A DNA stretch of 64,000 bases from Ephemerocybe angulata (lineage: Eukaryota > Basidiomycota > Agaricomycetes > Agaricales > Psathyrellaceae), in assembly GCA_013368325.1 (NCBI GenBank), contig JAACJK010000166.1, forward strand, positions 558,001 to 622,000, given 5' to 3'. Positions 42,469-54,600 of the stretch are shown here, piece by piece (within the stretch, counting starts at the first letter, position 1; each line of letters opens with the position of its first letter). The notes below the pieces were generated by a model, which saw only the letters and a list, made by a program, of their open reading frames with translations, made no database searches and was not told the DNA's origin. A program made the translations under genes and the position numbers.

Positions 42469-44265
42469 CTATGATTTGACTCTCGATTGCGCTGCCTGTG
42501 CTGCGTTCATTCCCATCCAGGTCTTTTCTACGAGCGAGAGTAGCTTCTGCATATCAGAGCTCCAGTCGTTCATGACATCCTCAGCACTCCGTTTCGCTCT
42601 AAAGTTGATAACGCCCGCCGGCCTGTCAGTCTTGGCCCATACCATCCCAGCCACAACTAGCCGCGAAAGGACTGCCTCTGTCTCCTTCTGTGACAAATCC
42701 AACAAGCCACTGAGACGGTCGATGGTAATCCTTGTGTAGTACGCAGCAACGACACGAATGTTCTGATGGGACAGTTAGACAGGCAATATCTCCTCCAAAG
42801 AAAGCTACTTACATGCTCAACGACACGGGAATGGAGGTCCTCCCAGCGCTTCTCCTGGGCAAAGACAGGCGTCTTTCTCAAGAATTTGCCGTAGATAGCC
42901 TCAATTCCTGGCCATCGCATCAGCTCCTGAGTGGTAAAGCACTTGACAAGGTTGCTGAAGAGGACGTCAGCGACCGTCATCTCGGGCGAGTCGCGAAAAC
43001 TCACTATTGGAGTTCCAGTTTAGGCAGAGCAGGGTCAATGAAAAGATGGTGAAGCATGTCGGACTGCTCGTTTGTATGTGGCGCCAGGACGATATAGTAG
43101 GCGATATGCTCAAGGGCCTGTGAAACGGAGGTCAAGCAGGAACAACTGGAGTGATGTACGCCACTTACAGCTTTGCCCTTGCCATTGACGTCTTCCTTAA
43201 TGGAAGGCGTCTCCCAAACCTTGTAGTAGTACTTTGCAACGTCAAGGTACTCGTCTCGTTGTAGGGCGTGTTGAATCATCATGTCGTAGTACTTGAGTTT
43301 AAGATCCTGTAAAGTAGAATAGAGATTAGTTCAGTTCTCCAAATGTGTAAGCCTAAACACACCTCGTTCTCCTTGTCTTTCAAGAACTCCTCGTTAACCT
43401 TCCTGCCTCCAACGCGAACCTTGACCCACTCGGCCTCCCCACCACCCATCAAGTCCTTCGTCTTCTCCTTCCCAAGTTCGGCATCCTTCTGGCGGGCAAC
43501 CTTGATCAACAACCGCATTTGTTCGAGGATGAACTCGGTCTTCTCCCTCCTCTCCATGGACGAGTACGTCTCGACCTGGAGGTCCGAGAGGAGATCAGAT
43601 GCGGTTTGCAGAGATTCCTTGGGATCCTTTGCTGATGGTGATTCTGACAAGGTCTCATGGTGCTGAGAGAGGAGGAGAGTGACCCGTGCCCGCGGGGTCT
43701 CGAGGAAGATCTAGGGATATCTATTTAGCAAGGCAAGCATTCCCTCGCCTTGGACGAGCTTACCTTTCCCTCGGTAACAGTCCGAAGGGTTTCGAGCAGC
43801 TCGAGCCAACGGTCCTCGCCGTCGCGCTTCTTGATCTCAGGTAGCCATTCGATGACCTGTTCAACGAAGGCCTGGATAGCGGCCTTTAGCTGCCCGTGTT
43901 TCTTGCTGAGCAGGGATATTGTCGAGTTGAGAAGGGGGTAGTCGCGGGCATCGTAGGAGTGCTGGATAGCTGCTTTGGCCAACTTCGTGGTTGAAGAAAG
44001 ATCGGCAGCCTATTGTCCCAAGGTCAGAGCGAGTACTATGCACATTACTACACGCTCATACATTTCGGGTAAGCTTCTCCAAGGCAAAGATCTTGTCCAG
44101 GGCCTCCTGCAATTTACCCGACTAAAAGAGGGGTATGCAAGGTCAATTTGGATCAAAGTAATGAAACAGGTGTAGATAACGCACCTTGGCCAGTGAATCG
44201 GCCTCTGGGAGAAGGGCGTCAACCTCTGCCGTGTAGTCTTTCTCCTGCTTCTTGTTATCGGACAT
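42469..44265 (-). CDS. RPN5: 26S proteasome lid subunit Rpn5 (PSMD12)
   Basis: Eight exons from 44265: 44185-44265, 44062-44121, 43764-44009, 43363-43710, 43169-43306, 43005-43117, 42813-42954, 42469-42762; 473 residues, close to yeast (445) and human (456). Visible: N-terminal MSDNKKQEKDYTAEVDALLP, TPR-like helical repeats (SGKLQEALDKIFALEKLTRN, KYYDMMIQHALQRDEYLDVA), and the C-terminal PCI domain (NIRVVAAYYTRITIDRLSGL, LDLSQKETEAVLSRLVVAGM, VWAKTDRPAGVINF) followed by the lid helix. Rpn5 scaffolds the regulatory-particle lid that deubiquitinates substrates. Confidence 0.95.
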
Positions 44266-44576
44266 GATGAATTCGGGCGAAATGTAAGTAGAGCGCGTTG
44301 GCCACTCCAGGTGACGCGTCGCGGCGTTGTTGCTGCCTGTTTGCGATCACCCTTGCTCCCACGTGCGCTCCATCACTCCGGCAGTTCTTGAGTCGCCGAA
44401 CTCACAACCCCTTCCTCATGACCACCTTCCGACCTGCAGAAACGAAATATGATAGGTGGGCATAACTACGGCATAGGCATAAGCATAGCTAAATTGACAT
44501 AGAAAGCAGAACTGGGTGCATAAATGACGAAAAATGGAGTTCGCATAGGGAGAGGTCAGTCAAGTTCAAGAAACAA
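44266..44576. other. Intergenic between RPN5 start and F-box gene end
   Basis: Upstream region of RPN5 (minus). No TATA box and no PACE-type GGTGGCAAA box (proteasome control element) was seen. Confidence 0.45.
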
Positions 44577-46888
44577 TTAGGTGTGGGCTTCCAAGGTGTC
44601 CAAAGGAATTTCAGCCACAGAGAAATCTGATAGTGACGCCTCTTTTGGATTCAAAATAACTGATTCCCTTTCTTTCACCGCGGCAGGTCTCCTAAGCCCA
44701 GTCAATCGGCGGTACCCCATTCCCGGGACGGCCATCGGATATTCGATGAGATACCTGTAGAAGACAGTGAAGAAGCCAATGATGGACGGCAGGAGATAGA
44801 GCTGCTGCAGTATCTGGATAGACACCAGTCGGTTCTGCGCCTCGATCTCGTCTTCGTCGATGTCCATGGTCTCCATCGTGTCGGAGTCTTCCTCAGCCTC
44901 CGACTCTGGAGGAGAGGTAGCGTCGATCTCCATCGAAACCATCTCTGGCCTAGCTTCCACACCTACATCGACAGTAGGCTGCGTAGCGTCGATCGCGACC
45001 TCCGCCGACGTAGCAACAGCGTGGACCCCGCGATCGACGAGCTGGGGAGTGCACTGCACACTCGTGCTAGCCATTCTCGGCCTGCATTGAATAGCCCGGC
45101 TGACTGTCTGCACTGTAGCATCGACAGCCTTCTCCGTCGTCTCCGGAATTGGCTTCGCAAACGACTTCTCCGCCTTGCGCACCGCCTGCAAATGGGGGAG
45201 GATGTCGGTTACGGCTTGCCAGCTCTTTGCGTTTGCCTCATTGAACCCAACTCTATTCCTCTCCTGGAAGTGTCGAAGCGTTTCGAGCCTGGGCGCCATA
45301 TGGCTGAGAAGAACCGCTACTTGCAGGGGGTCGCTGATCCACGAGCCTCCCAGGTATAAACGAAGGAGGGAGCGAGATGAGAAGGCGGGCGAGAGAAGGG
45401 TGGCGGGTGAGGCTTCGACAGCGTTGACGACCGCTCCGATGGTATGGAGGTATTTGCAGCGCTTGGTCAACAAGCTGAGGGACTCCAAGGTAATCCTTGG
45501 TCCCCCGGAGTTGGAACCGAAACGCGCGAGGGGGCACAGGCGGAGTACCTCCAGCTTCGGGCATGCGTCTGCAAGGGCGTCTAAATCAATTGGCAGGAAG
45601 ACGATGGACTCCGGGAGGTCGATCTCGAGCCGGTGGAGCTTATTGAGGTCTGACAAATGTTCGAGCGAAAGCCGCTTGGAAGGAGGGTCGCTGCGAGATG
45701 TCGACCTCACAAGGTCAGCAAATCGGGAGGCGCTGGTTGCGGATATGCGGAGTGACTGGAGGGTGTCTCCGTAGAGCTCGCAGATGAGGAAGGACAGGTC
45801 TTGCCAATCCGCGTTATCGGGAGGGTCGTCGATGACAAGGTCGATGTGGGTAAGGGGGCTCGAGAGATGCTTGAAGAATACCGCGATATTTCCCACTTCA
45901 CCAGTTAGTTGGACACGGCGCAGTTGGGCGAATGAGGTCTTGGAAGGGAAACCTCCTGTCACCCGAAGCGCCGACTTCCTCAACTCTGCGAAGTCCCATT
46001 CGCCACTGGAAAACACGCCGCTGTCATTTGATGCTATGGAGTCCGGGGTCGACGCCCCAGACCGGGGGTGTATCTCGTCGAAAAATCCTTCAACGGCGAT
46101 AGGGGAGCGCCCGGTCAAGTCCAGCTGGAGAGCTTTGAGGTTGGGGAGATTGGAGGCCCAGCGCCCAACACCGGACGAGAGCGCTCCGGGGGCTCCCAGG
46201 ACGACACGTTCCAAAGCGTCTTGCCTGGCGATCAGCTCGGTGAAGGCGTCGGGAAGACTGGTGGGGGAGTTGAACGAGAATGACGCCAGCTTGGTACGGC
46301 TGGACATATCATATAAAAAGTTGTTGATCTTGTCCTTCTTGAAGTTCGCGCCTAGTTCAATTTGGATGGAGCGAAGGCGGGGAGAGAGGAACATGGCGCA
46401 ACGGTCCAACCCCGCAGGTGTTTCCGCTTTCCAGACCAACTCCTGAAGGTTTGGGAGGATATAGAGGCATGGACGGTGTTCGTCTATGATGGGGAAGACA
46501 GAGGCGGCGACGTTGTTTGCGGTCTCGTCATATACGACACGCCGGATTCGCTCATTGTATCTGAGGACGGTGTCCCAGTCGGATTCCTGAGGGTTTCTCG
46601 ACTAGCATCCTCTGTTAGATGATCTGGATGAAGATAATCCGCAGTATGGCGGTGACCTACCAGACCTAAACCAGGCCTTCGAGCCTTCCTCAGGACGGTC
46701 GGGGGGAATAATCCAAGAATAGGAACGATTGAGTCGAGTTCTCTCCACAAAATATCCAGGGCAGGCTCAGACAGTGAGCGGCACGTTCGAGCAAGTCTGG
46801 AAAGCGAACGCTTTCCGTTAGGCGATTCGAGGATAGCTTCCAGAAGCTTTCTGGTAGTTTGTGCGTCGCGCAGGATATTGGTGAACAT
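44577..46888 (-). CDS. F-box protein with LRR-like middle and hydrophobic tail
   Basis: Two exons, 46661-46888 and 44577-46601; 750 residues. The N-terminus is an F-box-like segment (LSRLARTCRSLSEPALDIL then WRELDSIVPILGLFP), which would bind Skp1 in an SCF ubiquitin ligase. The middle has the irregular leucine-rich pattern of Agaricomycete F-box proteins (LPNLKALQLDLTGRSP, LNKLHRLEIDLPESIVFLPI, LEVLRLCPLARFG). Residues about 560-640 form imperfect repeats (VDATVQTVSRAIQCRP, IDATQPTVDVGVEARP). Near the C-terminus QQLYLLPSIIGFFTVFYRYL is a possible membrane helix, unusual for this class. The target is unknown. Confidence 0.8.
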
Positions 46889-47551
46889 GCCGATACAAGA
46901 AGTGATAGAAGACCAAAGCTGCGTAGGTGTTGCGACAGGTCAACGGAGTCGTTCGTCAGTTAGACGGTAAAAATATTCCACGGGAGGGGTAGAAGTGTAA
47001 GAGAACTAGTGGCCAGCAGGCAGGGTACTTAATGGCTTGCTGCGAGGGGAACACGCTGCCTCGGCGCAGTGGATGTATTGCTTCACCGAAGGTTTGTTAC
47101 TATATCGATCGTCCTCTGACAAACACGAGCGGTGGAGTTCATCTCGCAACGGAGAAGAATGAGGTAGACATGCGGCCTGAACAACGTGAGGCTTTCATTA
47201 TACCTAGATTCTGCCATCGATGTATTAGGCCGCTAGGCCGCCCAGGTCCCCCTATGCAGCCCATCCGGCACCTGTACAAGGTCAATTGGGAGTTAGTTCG
47301 TCACTGCGAGGGACTACGTGAGCATACTGTGTAGGATTCTAGGCAAGGACGGGAAAGACGATGGGCGCCAATCAGATATAGACACGCTCTGGATTGCACA
47401 GTTGCCACTCCCGCGCGCGGTTTAAATGCGCACTTCGATGGCCATGTCCGATATTTTACTTCAACGAATCCCCTTGATATATGATAGAAATTAGATTAAA
47501 GATCAAGCAGCAATGGTCATTACTTAATGATACACAACGCTGCCGCAGGGC
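46889..47551. other. Intergenic, 660 bases
   Basis: Upstream of the F-box gene and downstream of SLD2. A 100-codon open frame on the plus strand (47032-47334) has no family features. Nothing else was seen. Confidence 0.5.
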
Positions 47552-49189
47552 CTACAACTCAGCAACCTCCCATGGGACTGCCTCGCCCTCCCAATCATCA
47601 TCGAGATGCTCGGGTCTTTCATCTTCATCTCCGACCTCATCCTCTCCAACATCCCAAATCTCGCCTTTCTTGGAGTCATAGCAAGTTGTCCGTCGTCCGT
47701 AAATCAAGTTCTTCACCACCTTGTCTTCTTCCACACCGTTCTTCCAGTGGATAGTGTCAAGATCTAGAACCTCCTTGAATTTCTCCGGGAGGTTGATTTC
47801 GACTGCCCCCTCGGCTTCAGATGCACCAGAAAAGTCGGCTGTACGAGCCGACCGAGGCAGGTCCAGTAGGCCCAACTCAAAGTCCAAATCATCATCAGAG
47901 TTTGCCTTCTTCACTTGCGGCCTGTCGACGACCTTGACTTTGGCTTTCAACTCGTCGCCGTCGGAGGTGCTCTCCTCATCGTCCGTACCGTCCAGGTTGG
48001 CCAACTTCATCTTTTTCCTGTTTGCGAAGGCTTTGGGATTGGCTTTCCGTTTGCCCTTGGCTGGCGCTCTCGAGGTGGTGGAAGATGCTGGGGGAGGAGA
48101 AGGAGGTAGTAATGGCGATCGCGATCGTCGGGTCGAGTCCCGCTCCGAATTAACTTTGGTTTCATCGTCGTCTTCGGAAGGGGTACCCGCTGGAGTAGTG
48201 GCTGGGGTTGGCTTGGTGGTTGAACCCCGCGAGGACGAAGGTTGGGAGACTTGGGGGCGGCCTGCTTTCCGCTGTGGTACATGAGGCATTGCTGCGCGGC
48301 TCGTGAGGTCCTGGGAGGTGTCCTGGGCGCCAAAGAGGTTCCGACCAAGATTTGTCGAGGCTTTCTTCAAGCCGAAAATATCCCCGCCGGACTGGGCTTC
48401 GTCAAAGAGGAGACTGAAGGCCCTTCCACCCGACGGTTTTACTGGCGAATCGTCGACGAAGGAGGCTTCGTTTTCTTCCTCACTGCCATCAAGGTTCACG
48501 CCTGGCCCCGATCCTGCAAAAGGCTTCCTGTTCAAGCCAAGATTTAGCTTTGGGAAGTTTAGCGTCGTCTGAGAACCGATTCTTTGGCGCTTTTCTTTAC
48601 TCGGTGACGGGGATACAGGCTCTCCTCTCAAGCGTTTCTTCGCACGGGAAATGGCTGTGGAGGGTGCTGGAGGAGATGGGGGCTTCGGTGGCGTTGGTGC
48701 TGCAGGAGGGGCAGCAGTTGTTGATTTGTGAGATGTCCGAGGTTTGGAAGGGCTGGCGAAAGGGTTGAACACAGGCTGGGAAATCCGTGACACCGGTTTC
48801 TCGCGTTCCTTTCCCTTGGCTTTCTGTGGAGAGAATGGGTTGAACGCAGCAAGAGGCGCTGCAGTTGTAACGACTCGAGAGTTCAGCGCGCCGAGGGATG
48901 CATGGTCATTGTTACGCGTCCTTGGGGGCCTGGAGGGGGTGGCAGGCGATTGTGACGACGTGGGTTCGTTATAGACAGGCTGAGTGGTAGTAGCTTTGGA
49001 GAGCTTCTTGTAGGTCTTGTACTTCTGGGCTGGGAGAGATGAATTGGAGGGGCAATCAGGGCGGTTAAGCTACGCACCGATGTGGGGTAACTTCCTGATG
49101 TCGTCGACGGTGGGTTCGCGGCCTTCTTTCGATTTGAAGGTGCGCTCCCAAGACTTGATCTCTGCGCGCACAGATGCGAGGTCGCTCAT
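47552..49189 (-). CDS. SLD2: DNA replication regulator Sld2 (Drc1)
   Basis: Exons 49078-49189 and 47552-49029; 529 residues. The Sld2/RecQL4-type N-terminal domain is clear: VRAEIKSWERTFKSKEGREP, DDIRKLPHIAQKYKTYKKLS across the junction. FNPFSP and FNPFASPSKP, many SP/TP sites (likely CDK targets), basic RAKKRLRGEP and KEKRQRIGS, and a conserved C-terminal acidic block (LDLDTIHWKNGVEEDKVV, LIYGRRTTCYDSKKGEIWDV). Phosphorylated Sld2 binds Dpb11/TopBP1 to assemble the CMG helicase at origins. An in-frame ATG at 49231 would add 14 residues. It starts 127 bases from a divergent gene. Confidence 0.88.
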
Positions 49190-49316
49190 GGCGGTGGAGA
49201 AGAGAGGAACGGTCACAGGATTCAGCGACATGGTGTCGCGTATACAAGGCCAAACAACAGAAAGTTGAACTCACCACGTTTCTCCTCGGACTCCGCATCA
49301 TCACGACTTCACGACC
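49190..49316. promoter_or_regulatory. Very short divergent promoter of SLD2 and the neighbouring disordered protein
   Basis: Only 127 bases separate the start codons (85 with the upstream SLD2 Met). Both genes probably share one nucleosome-free region. I see no MluI-type ACGCGT box; the stretch holds a GGTGTCGCG string. Confidence 0.55.
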
Positions 49317-51355
49317 ATGACACGCCCACGACAAAGCCTTCTGTCTCTCTTCGACCCCCTCGCATCTCTCCAGGACCCGTCCACCCCGCCTCGCAACGAC
49401 TCGCCGGGCTCAGAATCCGACAAAGAGAATGAGAATCCCCCTCCCCGCACTGACCTTACCTTGACCACCTTCTTCAACCGCACCTACAAGCCTCACCACT
49501 CCGCCCTCAAGCCCATTCGACGCCGCCTCATTGACGTTGGAGATGTCACTGTCGACAACATCGACCCTTGGGCCTCGGATGAGGAGTCCGACGAGACGCC
49601 TGTGCCAGACCTCGACGGGCTAGACGACAACGAGAATGATACTCTGACGTTTCGCAAGATGGCAGAGGCAGCAACACCAAAGTGGACTGCTACTAAGGCT
49701 TCTACCTTCAAGACCCCGTCCCCGACAGCACCCCGAACACCGCTATCCGAGCTCACGTTCGACCAGGACGCCACACCCATGGCGAAGCCCAATAAGCGCC
49801 CTCCCCTTTCTCTGCGGTCCAAGCTGGCTCAAGTCGAATCTCCCCAACTTCAAATCACTGTAAGCCACGCTTCGCCACAGAGACGGCCAGCAGAAATAGC
49901 AAGGGAGTCGAATCCGGGAGAACCTACCGGAACTTCACCCGGACTGTCGGTTTCCGCCAACCCACTTGTTAATTCAGTTTCCAGTATACATTTGCCGTCT
50001 GCGTCCGTCTCTGGTCCCCACATCCTCGATACCGTTTTTACTCCATCCAGCTCCATCTCAGACGAACCTCTCTTCTCCAGCAACATGATTGCTCACGGTC
50101 GTCTACGCCCCCATCCACCATCCACCTCCTCCCTGGACACAAGTCGATACTCTATCGACTTGCAGAGCTCATTTCAGCTTCATCTCAATGACGAGTCTAA
50201 CTTTGACCTCCTCAATGATAAAGTTTCGTTCTTTGGGCTGTCGAAGAACGGTAACAGCTCATACCTCGACGAGGACCCCAGCTTTGACATGAGCTTTGGG
50301 GATTCCCTTCCGACCCAACAAATCGAGGAGGCCGAACATTGTCCAACGGAAGCCCCTATTGAATCTCCGCCTTTACAACACGAACGTGTAGTGTTCAAAG
50401 CGATGGGTATGAGGATCGCCCTCTGTGTTGCATCGTTTTGCTGACAAAGTTACAGTTCAAGAAGTTGAGGTCAAGAAGAAGACCCATATTGACCGCAACA
50501 GTGTGGAATCTAAACCCAATCATATTAACAGTACGTTGACTATCTCTTTTTTGTACTGCTTATATCCTGAGAGCACGCGTATCAGAACCTGCCATCTCGC
50601 CCAAGTCAACTCATTCGAGTCCATCGGGCCTTCCTGCAGAAAAGCCTCAAGCATTGGAAGCCGTCACACCGAAACATCCCCGGGCTGTGCCAGTTGCACC
50701 CCCTCCGGTCGTTGGTCTTCGCATTGTTAAGCGCTCGCAATTAGCCACTCAAGCAGGGCAAAAGCAGACGGTCACAAAGGCTGTGGCAAGCCCAAGGCTG
50801 GCTCCCAGACAGAGTATGCTATCGCTGAACCGATCTCCTGCACCGGCAGCCGGAAAGAAGGTCTTGGATCCCCCTCCTGTTCGCAGGAGCACGGCACAAT
50901 CCACGTCAAATCTTCTCGGTCGGGTTAAACCTACCAATGGGGAGCCACCGAAACCAAGTGTTACTCGGTCCACATCTGGTGCATCTTCGCGAACAACTGG
51001 CTCTGGCCCTCGCCGCGTGCTTGTGACTGAGGAGCCCGAACGGAGGGCGACGCGGCCAGACACCTCTACCTCGGGTACAGCAAATGCTTCTTCAGTGCAG
51101 GGCGGACCTCGCCGTGTTCCTGTGAGCGAGAGGCCTTCCATCCCCAAAGGATCATTGTCGGGCACTCTTAACAAGCAGCCTTCCTCTACGAGCAGCATTC
51201 CCAAGGCTCAGTCCAACAGAATCAACATCGGATCTTCCCTTCCCCAACCTGTTTCTAGGTCGAGTCGACTCCCTGCCCCATCGAGCACACTTCGTTCAAC
51301 CGGGCTTCCTGGGCGAGATACGAATAGGGGTATTCCGCTTCGAAGAATCATTTGA
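49317..51355 (+). CDS. Disordered Ser/Pro-rich protein, unknown, divergent partner of SLD2
   Basis: Exons 49317-50406, 50456-50530, 50586-51355; 644 residues. The N-terminus has SLLSLFDPLASLQDPSTPPR, a KEN-box-like SDKENENPPP, and LTTFFNRTYK; then ALKPIRRRLIDVGDVTVDN followed by DPWASDEE. The middle exon is basic (VQEVEVKKKTHIDRNSVESK). The C-terminal 260 residues are rich in Ser, Pro, Arg and Thr with GPRRV repeated three times (near 51006, 51109 and similar) and end SRLPAPSSTLRSTGLPGRD, a composition like microtubule-binding tails. A KEN motif and the shared promoter with a replication gene hint at a cell-cycle protein; this is inference. Confidence 0.75.
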
Positions 51356-51686
51356 AACCAGTTCGTTACTCTTCAGCATTCATAATGTGATCCTCTGCAT
51401 TTCTCATTTTAGACACCATCGTCACTATTAAATCCATGTTTTCGTTTGTTCACGGTTTATTCATGCTCCTCTGATTGCACTTGATAAAGTGGGCAAAGGG
51501 TGGCTTTATCAGGCCCGAATCAAGTTTAACCTTCGTTAGCATTCGCTACGATTCGATGCCAGGTGAGGTTTACCCAATGAAGCAATCCCTCGAAAACGTG
51601 TATGCTCAGGCGAGATGCGGGTAATGCAGAGTTGGAGCCACAATTTTCGCTCTTGCTGTTCTCCTCCTCTCTCTCTCAATCGATCC
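51356..51686. other. Intergenic, 330 bases
   Basis: 3' flank of one large gene and upstream region of the next on the same strand. An inverted pair GATAAAG/CTTTATC (51483-51489 and 51503-51509) could form a hairpin; its role is unknown. Confidence 0.45.
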
Positions 51687-54600
51687 ATGAGGCTACGTTT
51701 TCGGAAACGTCCCCAGCCCTCTCAGACCGTCAAACGCAAATCACTCTACCTCCCGCCACCTTTACCTCCCACAGATAATCCCGATCCAGCATTCTCACCT
51801 GACCCCCAGGCCCACCCTTACCATTACTTCACAGGCCAAGAATGGGTGAAGTTGCCTTTAGCGCCGGGACATCCAACCTTACAACCACGACAACGGCGGC
51901 GACCAAGGAAGCTACGATTGGCGCCCAATAACAATAACCGCGACAGCGCAACGGACTCCGAGTTTGAATTAATCCAGCCTCCCAACTCTCCTGTGTCGGA
52001 CAACGTTAGCAGTGATTGTAACAATTACCCTCTGCCTCAGGCTCCGGCACTGGCTCAAAGAGGGACAACACCTGTCCGCGTTCCCGCGGTTCCTCCACCC
52101 CCACCCTCCATGTCTTTTCCCCAACCTTCGCAGGCGAAGGAGGCTTCCCAACCTGTGAAACGATTCGGCTTTCTAACGAAGCGAGTGTTTGCTAAGCAAG
52201 ACTCGACGGGCTTTCAAGCAGGGGAGGGCAAGACAGTTCTCATCAAATCAAGTCGGCGCAGCGAGGAAAGCGGGCCGTCGATTGCTCGACAGGCAGATAA
52301 ATCGGCGCTCCAGCGACACAAGTCGGCACCAGGACCACCTCGATCTACGAAAGATGCTGTTGAGCGGCAAGGTCGCCCTGTTGAAGCCTCACGGGCAGTC
52401 GATATCTCTGCGACGGAAGCATATGCGAAAGGGGCTGTGCGATCGGTGCCTTCGACTATCAATCAGGACACGGGCACAGAACCCCGTTCCCAGGGGTCTG
52501 CTCCCAAGCGAAAGGACCTGGACAAAATCGACGAGTTGGATGAAACCTTTCTCTACGACGCACGCCTGCACCACGACGGACCATACGAAGTCGCCCTACG
52601 CGCCGGAGGATTCACCTCGAAATCACGTATGCCGCTGGGGCTCTCTGACAATGGCCGGCTACATCAGTTTCACGACCGTACCATGAAGGCGGTAGGACAT
52701 GTAAGCCCTTCTTTCGCTGCATGTCACTAGGAACTAAATGGGCTGACATAACTGCATCACTTGTGGTTAATTTATAGGTCTACATGCCGCCTGAAGTGCC
52801 ACCAGGTGTCCCCCTCAATCTGTCGCCCGGTCAGCTGCTACCGCGTAACTTTCGACGCCAGGCTGGCAAGCCCCCTCGCCTACGCAATAACCTCGTGGCT
52901 CCGTTACCTCAGGAGCATATACCGGAAGAGACCGTCTCGCTTTCGGGGCATCAGGAAGTCGTGGTCGCACCCAGACATGCAAACTATAACGCGATACCCT
53001 TCCATAGGGGCGGTGCACCGAAAAAGGCAAAGCAAGCGCGCCAGAACTTCGAGAATCCACTCGATGGGCCACCTATCGACCCTTCGTTTGCCATCGGGCT
53101 TGCGATGATGCAATTTGAGGCGAGTGGGGACGATGACAAGTCGATAAACACGCCTCTGCCGGTCGAGGAGTCTGGCTTGGGTGGGCTCGAGGATATGAGT
53201 GCCGAGGAATACGATCCATACGCGCCGGAGAACTTGGAGGAGCCGACTTCAGCGAAGAGGTTCTCGTACACTCAAAGCGAACCTGTGATGCACACTATGG
53301 TCACTGTCGGCAGCTTGAACCGACGGCAGAACACGGTGGAACTCACTATTCCATCTGAGCTGTACCCGAACAGCACTGGACTTGACTCCCCGTCGGCATC
53401 TTCTCACCTGGATCTTCAAACCCCAAGCGATCTAAACGGTGCTTCTGAAGAAACCCTCGTGCAGGAAGAAGACGATCCACATTGTCCAGACCCAGATGCA
53501 GTTCAACCGCCTCAAGAGGCCAGTGCTGCGAAACTGCGAGAAATCCTTTTGGAGAAGATTGGGCAGGGTAACGGCAATCCAAACCCGTCAGAACCTGACA
53601 TGCAAATAACTGCTTCACCGATCGACTCGAGCTTCCCCCCACCATCCTCTGCCCCCGTTCCCAGTATGACGATGCAGCCAGTCGAGGCCCAGAGTGCGAC
53701 AACCCCATCGTCAACTGTTGCCGCCAGATATGACAAGCAATTGCCCCCACACCCACCGAGCACGCCCCCTCCTTCAGATGATCGGAACTTGTATCAGGGC
53801 GCCAACGTTGAGGAACAGATCGACCGCCTAATCACTCCTCTTCAGCAAACAGCGCCGGCGCCTACCACCGAGGATGCGCAGCGACCCGTCAAGGAAGGCC
53901 GGGAGTGGAAGAACTCAGGTTTGCTAAAGGCCTTGCAGCGCAATGAGGCGGCTCAGGCGGCTCCGCGGACGTCGACTTCAAGCCAACAGTCGCACACGAG
54001 CACGAGGGCAAATGATGGACATACCCCGGCAGTTAACACGATCCCAGTAGCATCACCGTCTAAATCTGCCCCACCCCCTATGATGTCACGGACGCGTTCC
54101 AGTGAAAAGGCTTCTTCAGCATTCGCTAATCCTTCATCAGTGCCCCGGATAAGTCGAAGAGACCCCATCTTCAGCACAGACTCTCTGACGCGATACCCCA
54201 AGCCATCGCCATTATCTGGTCCCCCGACAACGGCATCGATCCCCCCAGACAGGAAGCCATATCTTATCCCATCACCGCGTCCGATACAGAGGCGGAATAG
54301 CACGAGCTCAAAGCACTCGTCTACTCTCCACACTATCCACGAGGACGACGATCAGCTACCTGCAAAAAAGTCGTCCGAACGCCTACGCGATCTGCCACAG
54401 GGACAGCCGATCTCCAGGAGTCAAAGCCAAAGGCAAGATCCCCGCACCCCCGGCCTTCAAAGAAGTCAGAGCTCCGTCTCACCCAGGACGATGCCGCACC
54501 CTCAGTCTGTACAAGTTGGTCAGGTGTATCCTCGACACCTTCAGAACCAGCCCCCAGGCTTCCCTATCCAACGACCGGTATCTCAACTTCTACCTCGGGA

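Noticed and set aside
47032..47334. 100-codon plus-strand frame between the F-box gene and SLD2
   Set aside because: No domain, no splice partner and no low-complexity pattern of nearby genes; likely chance.
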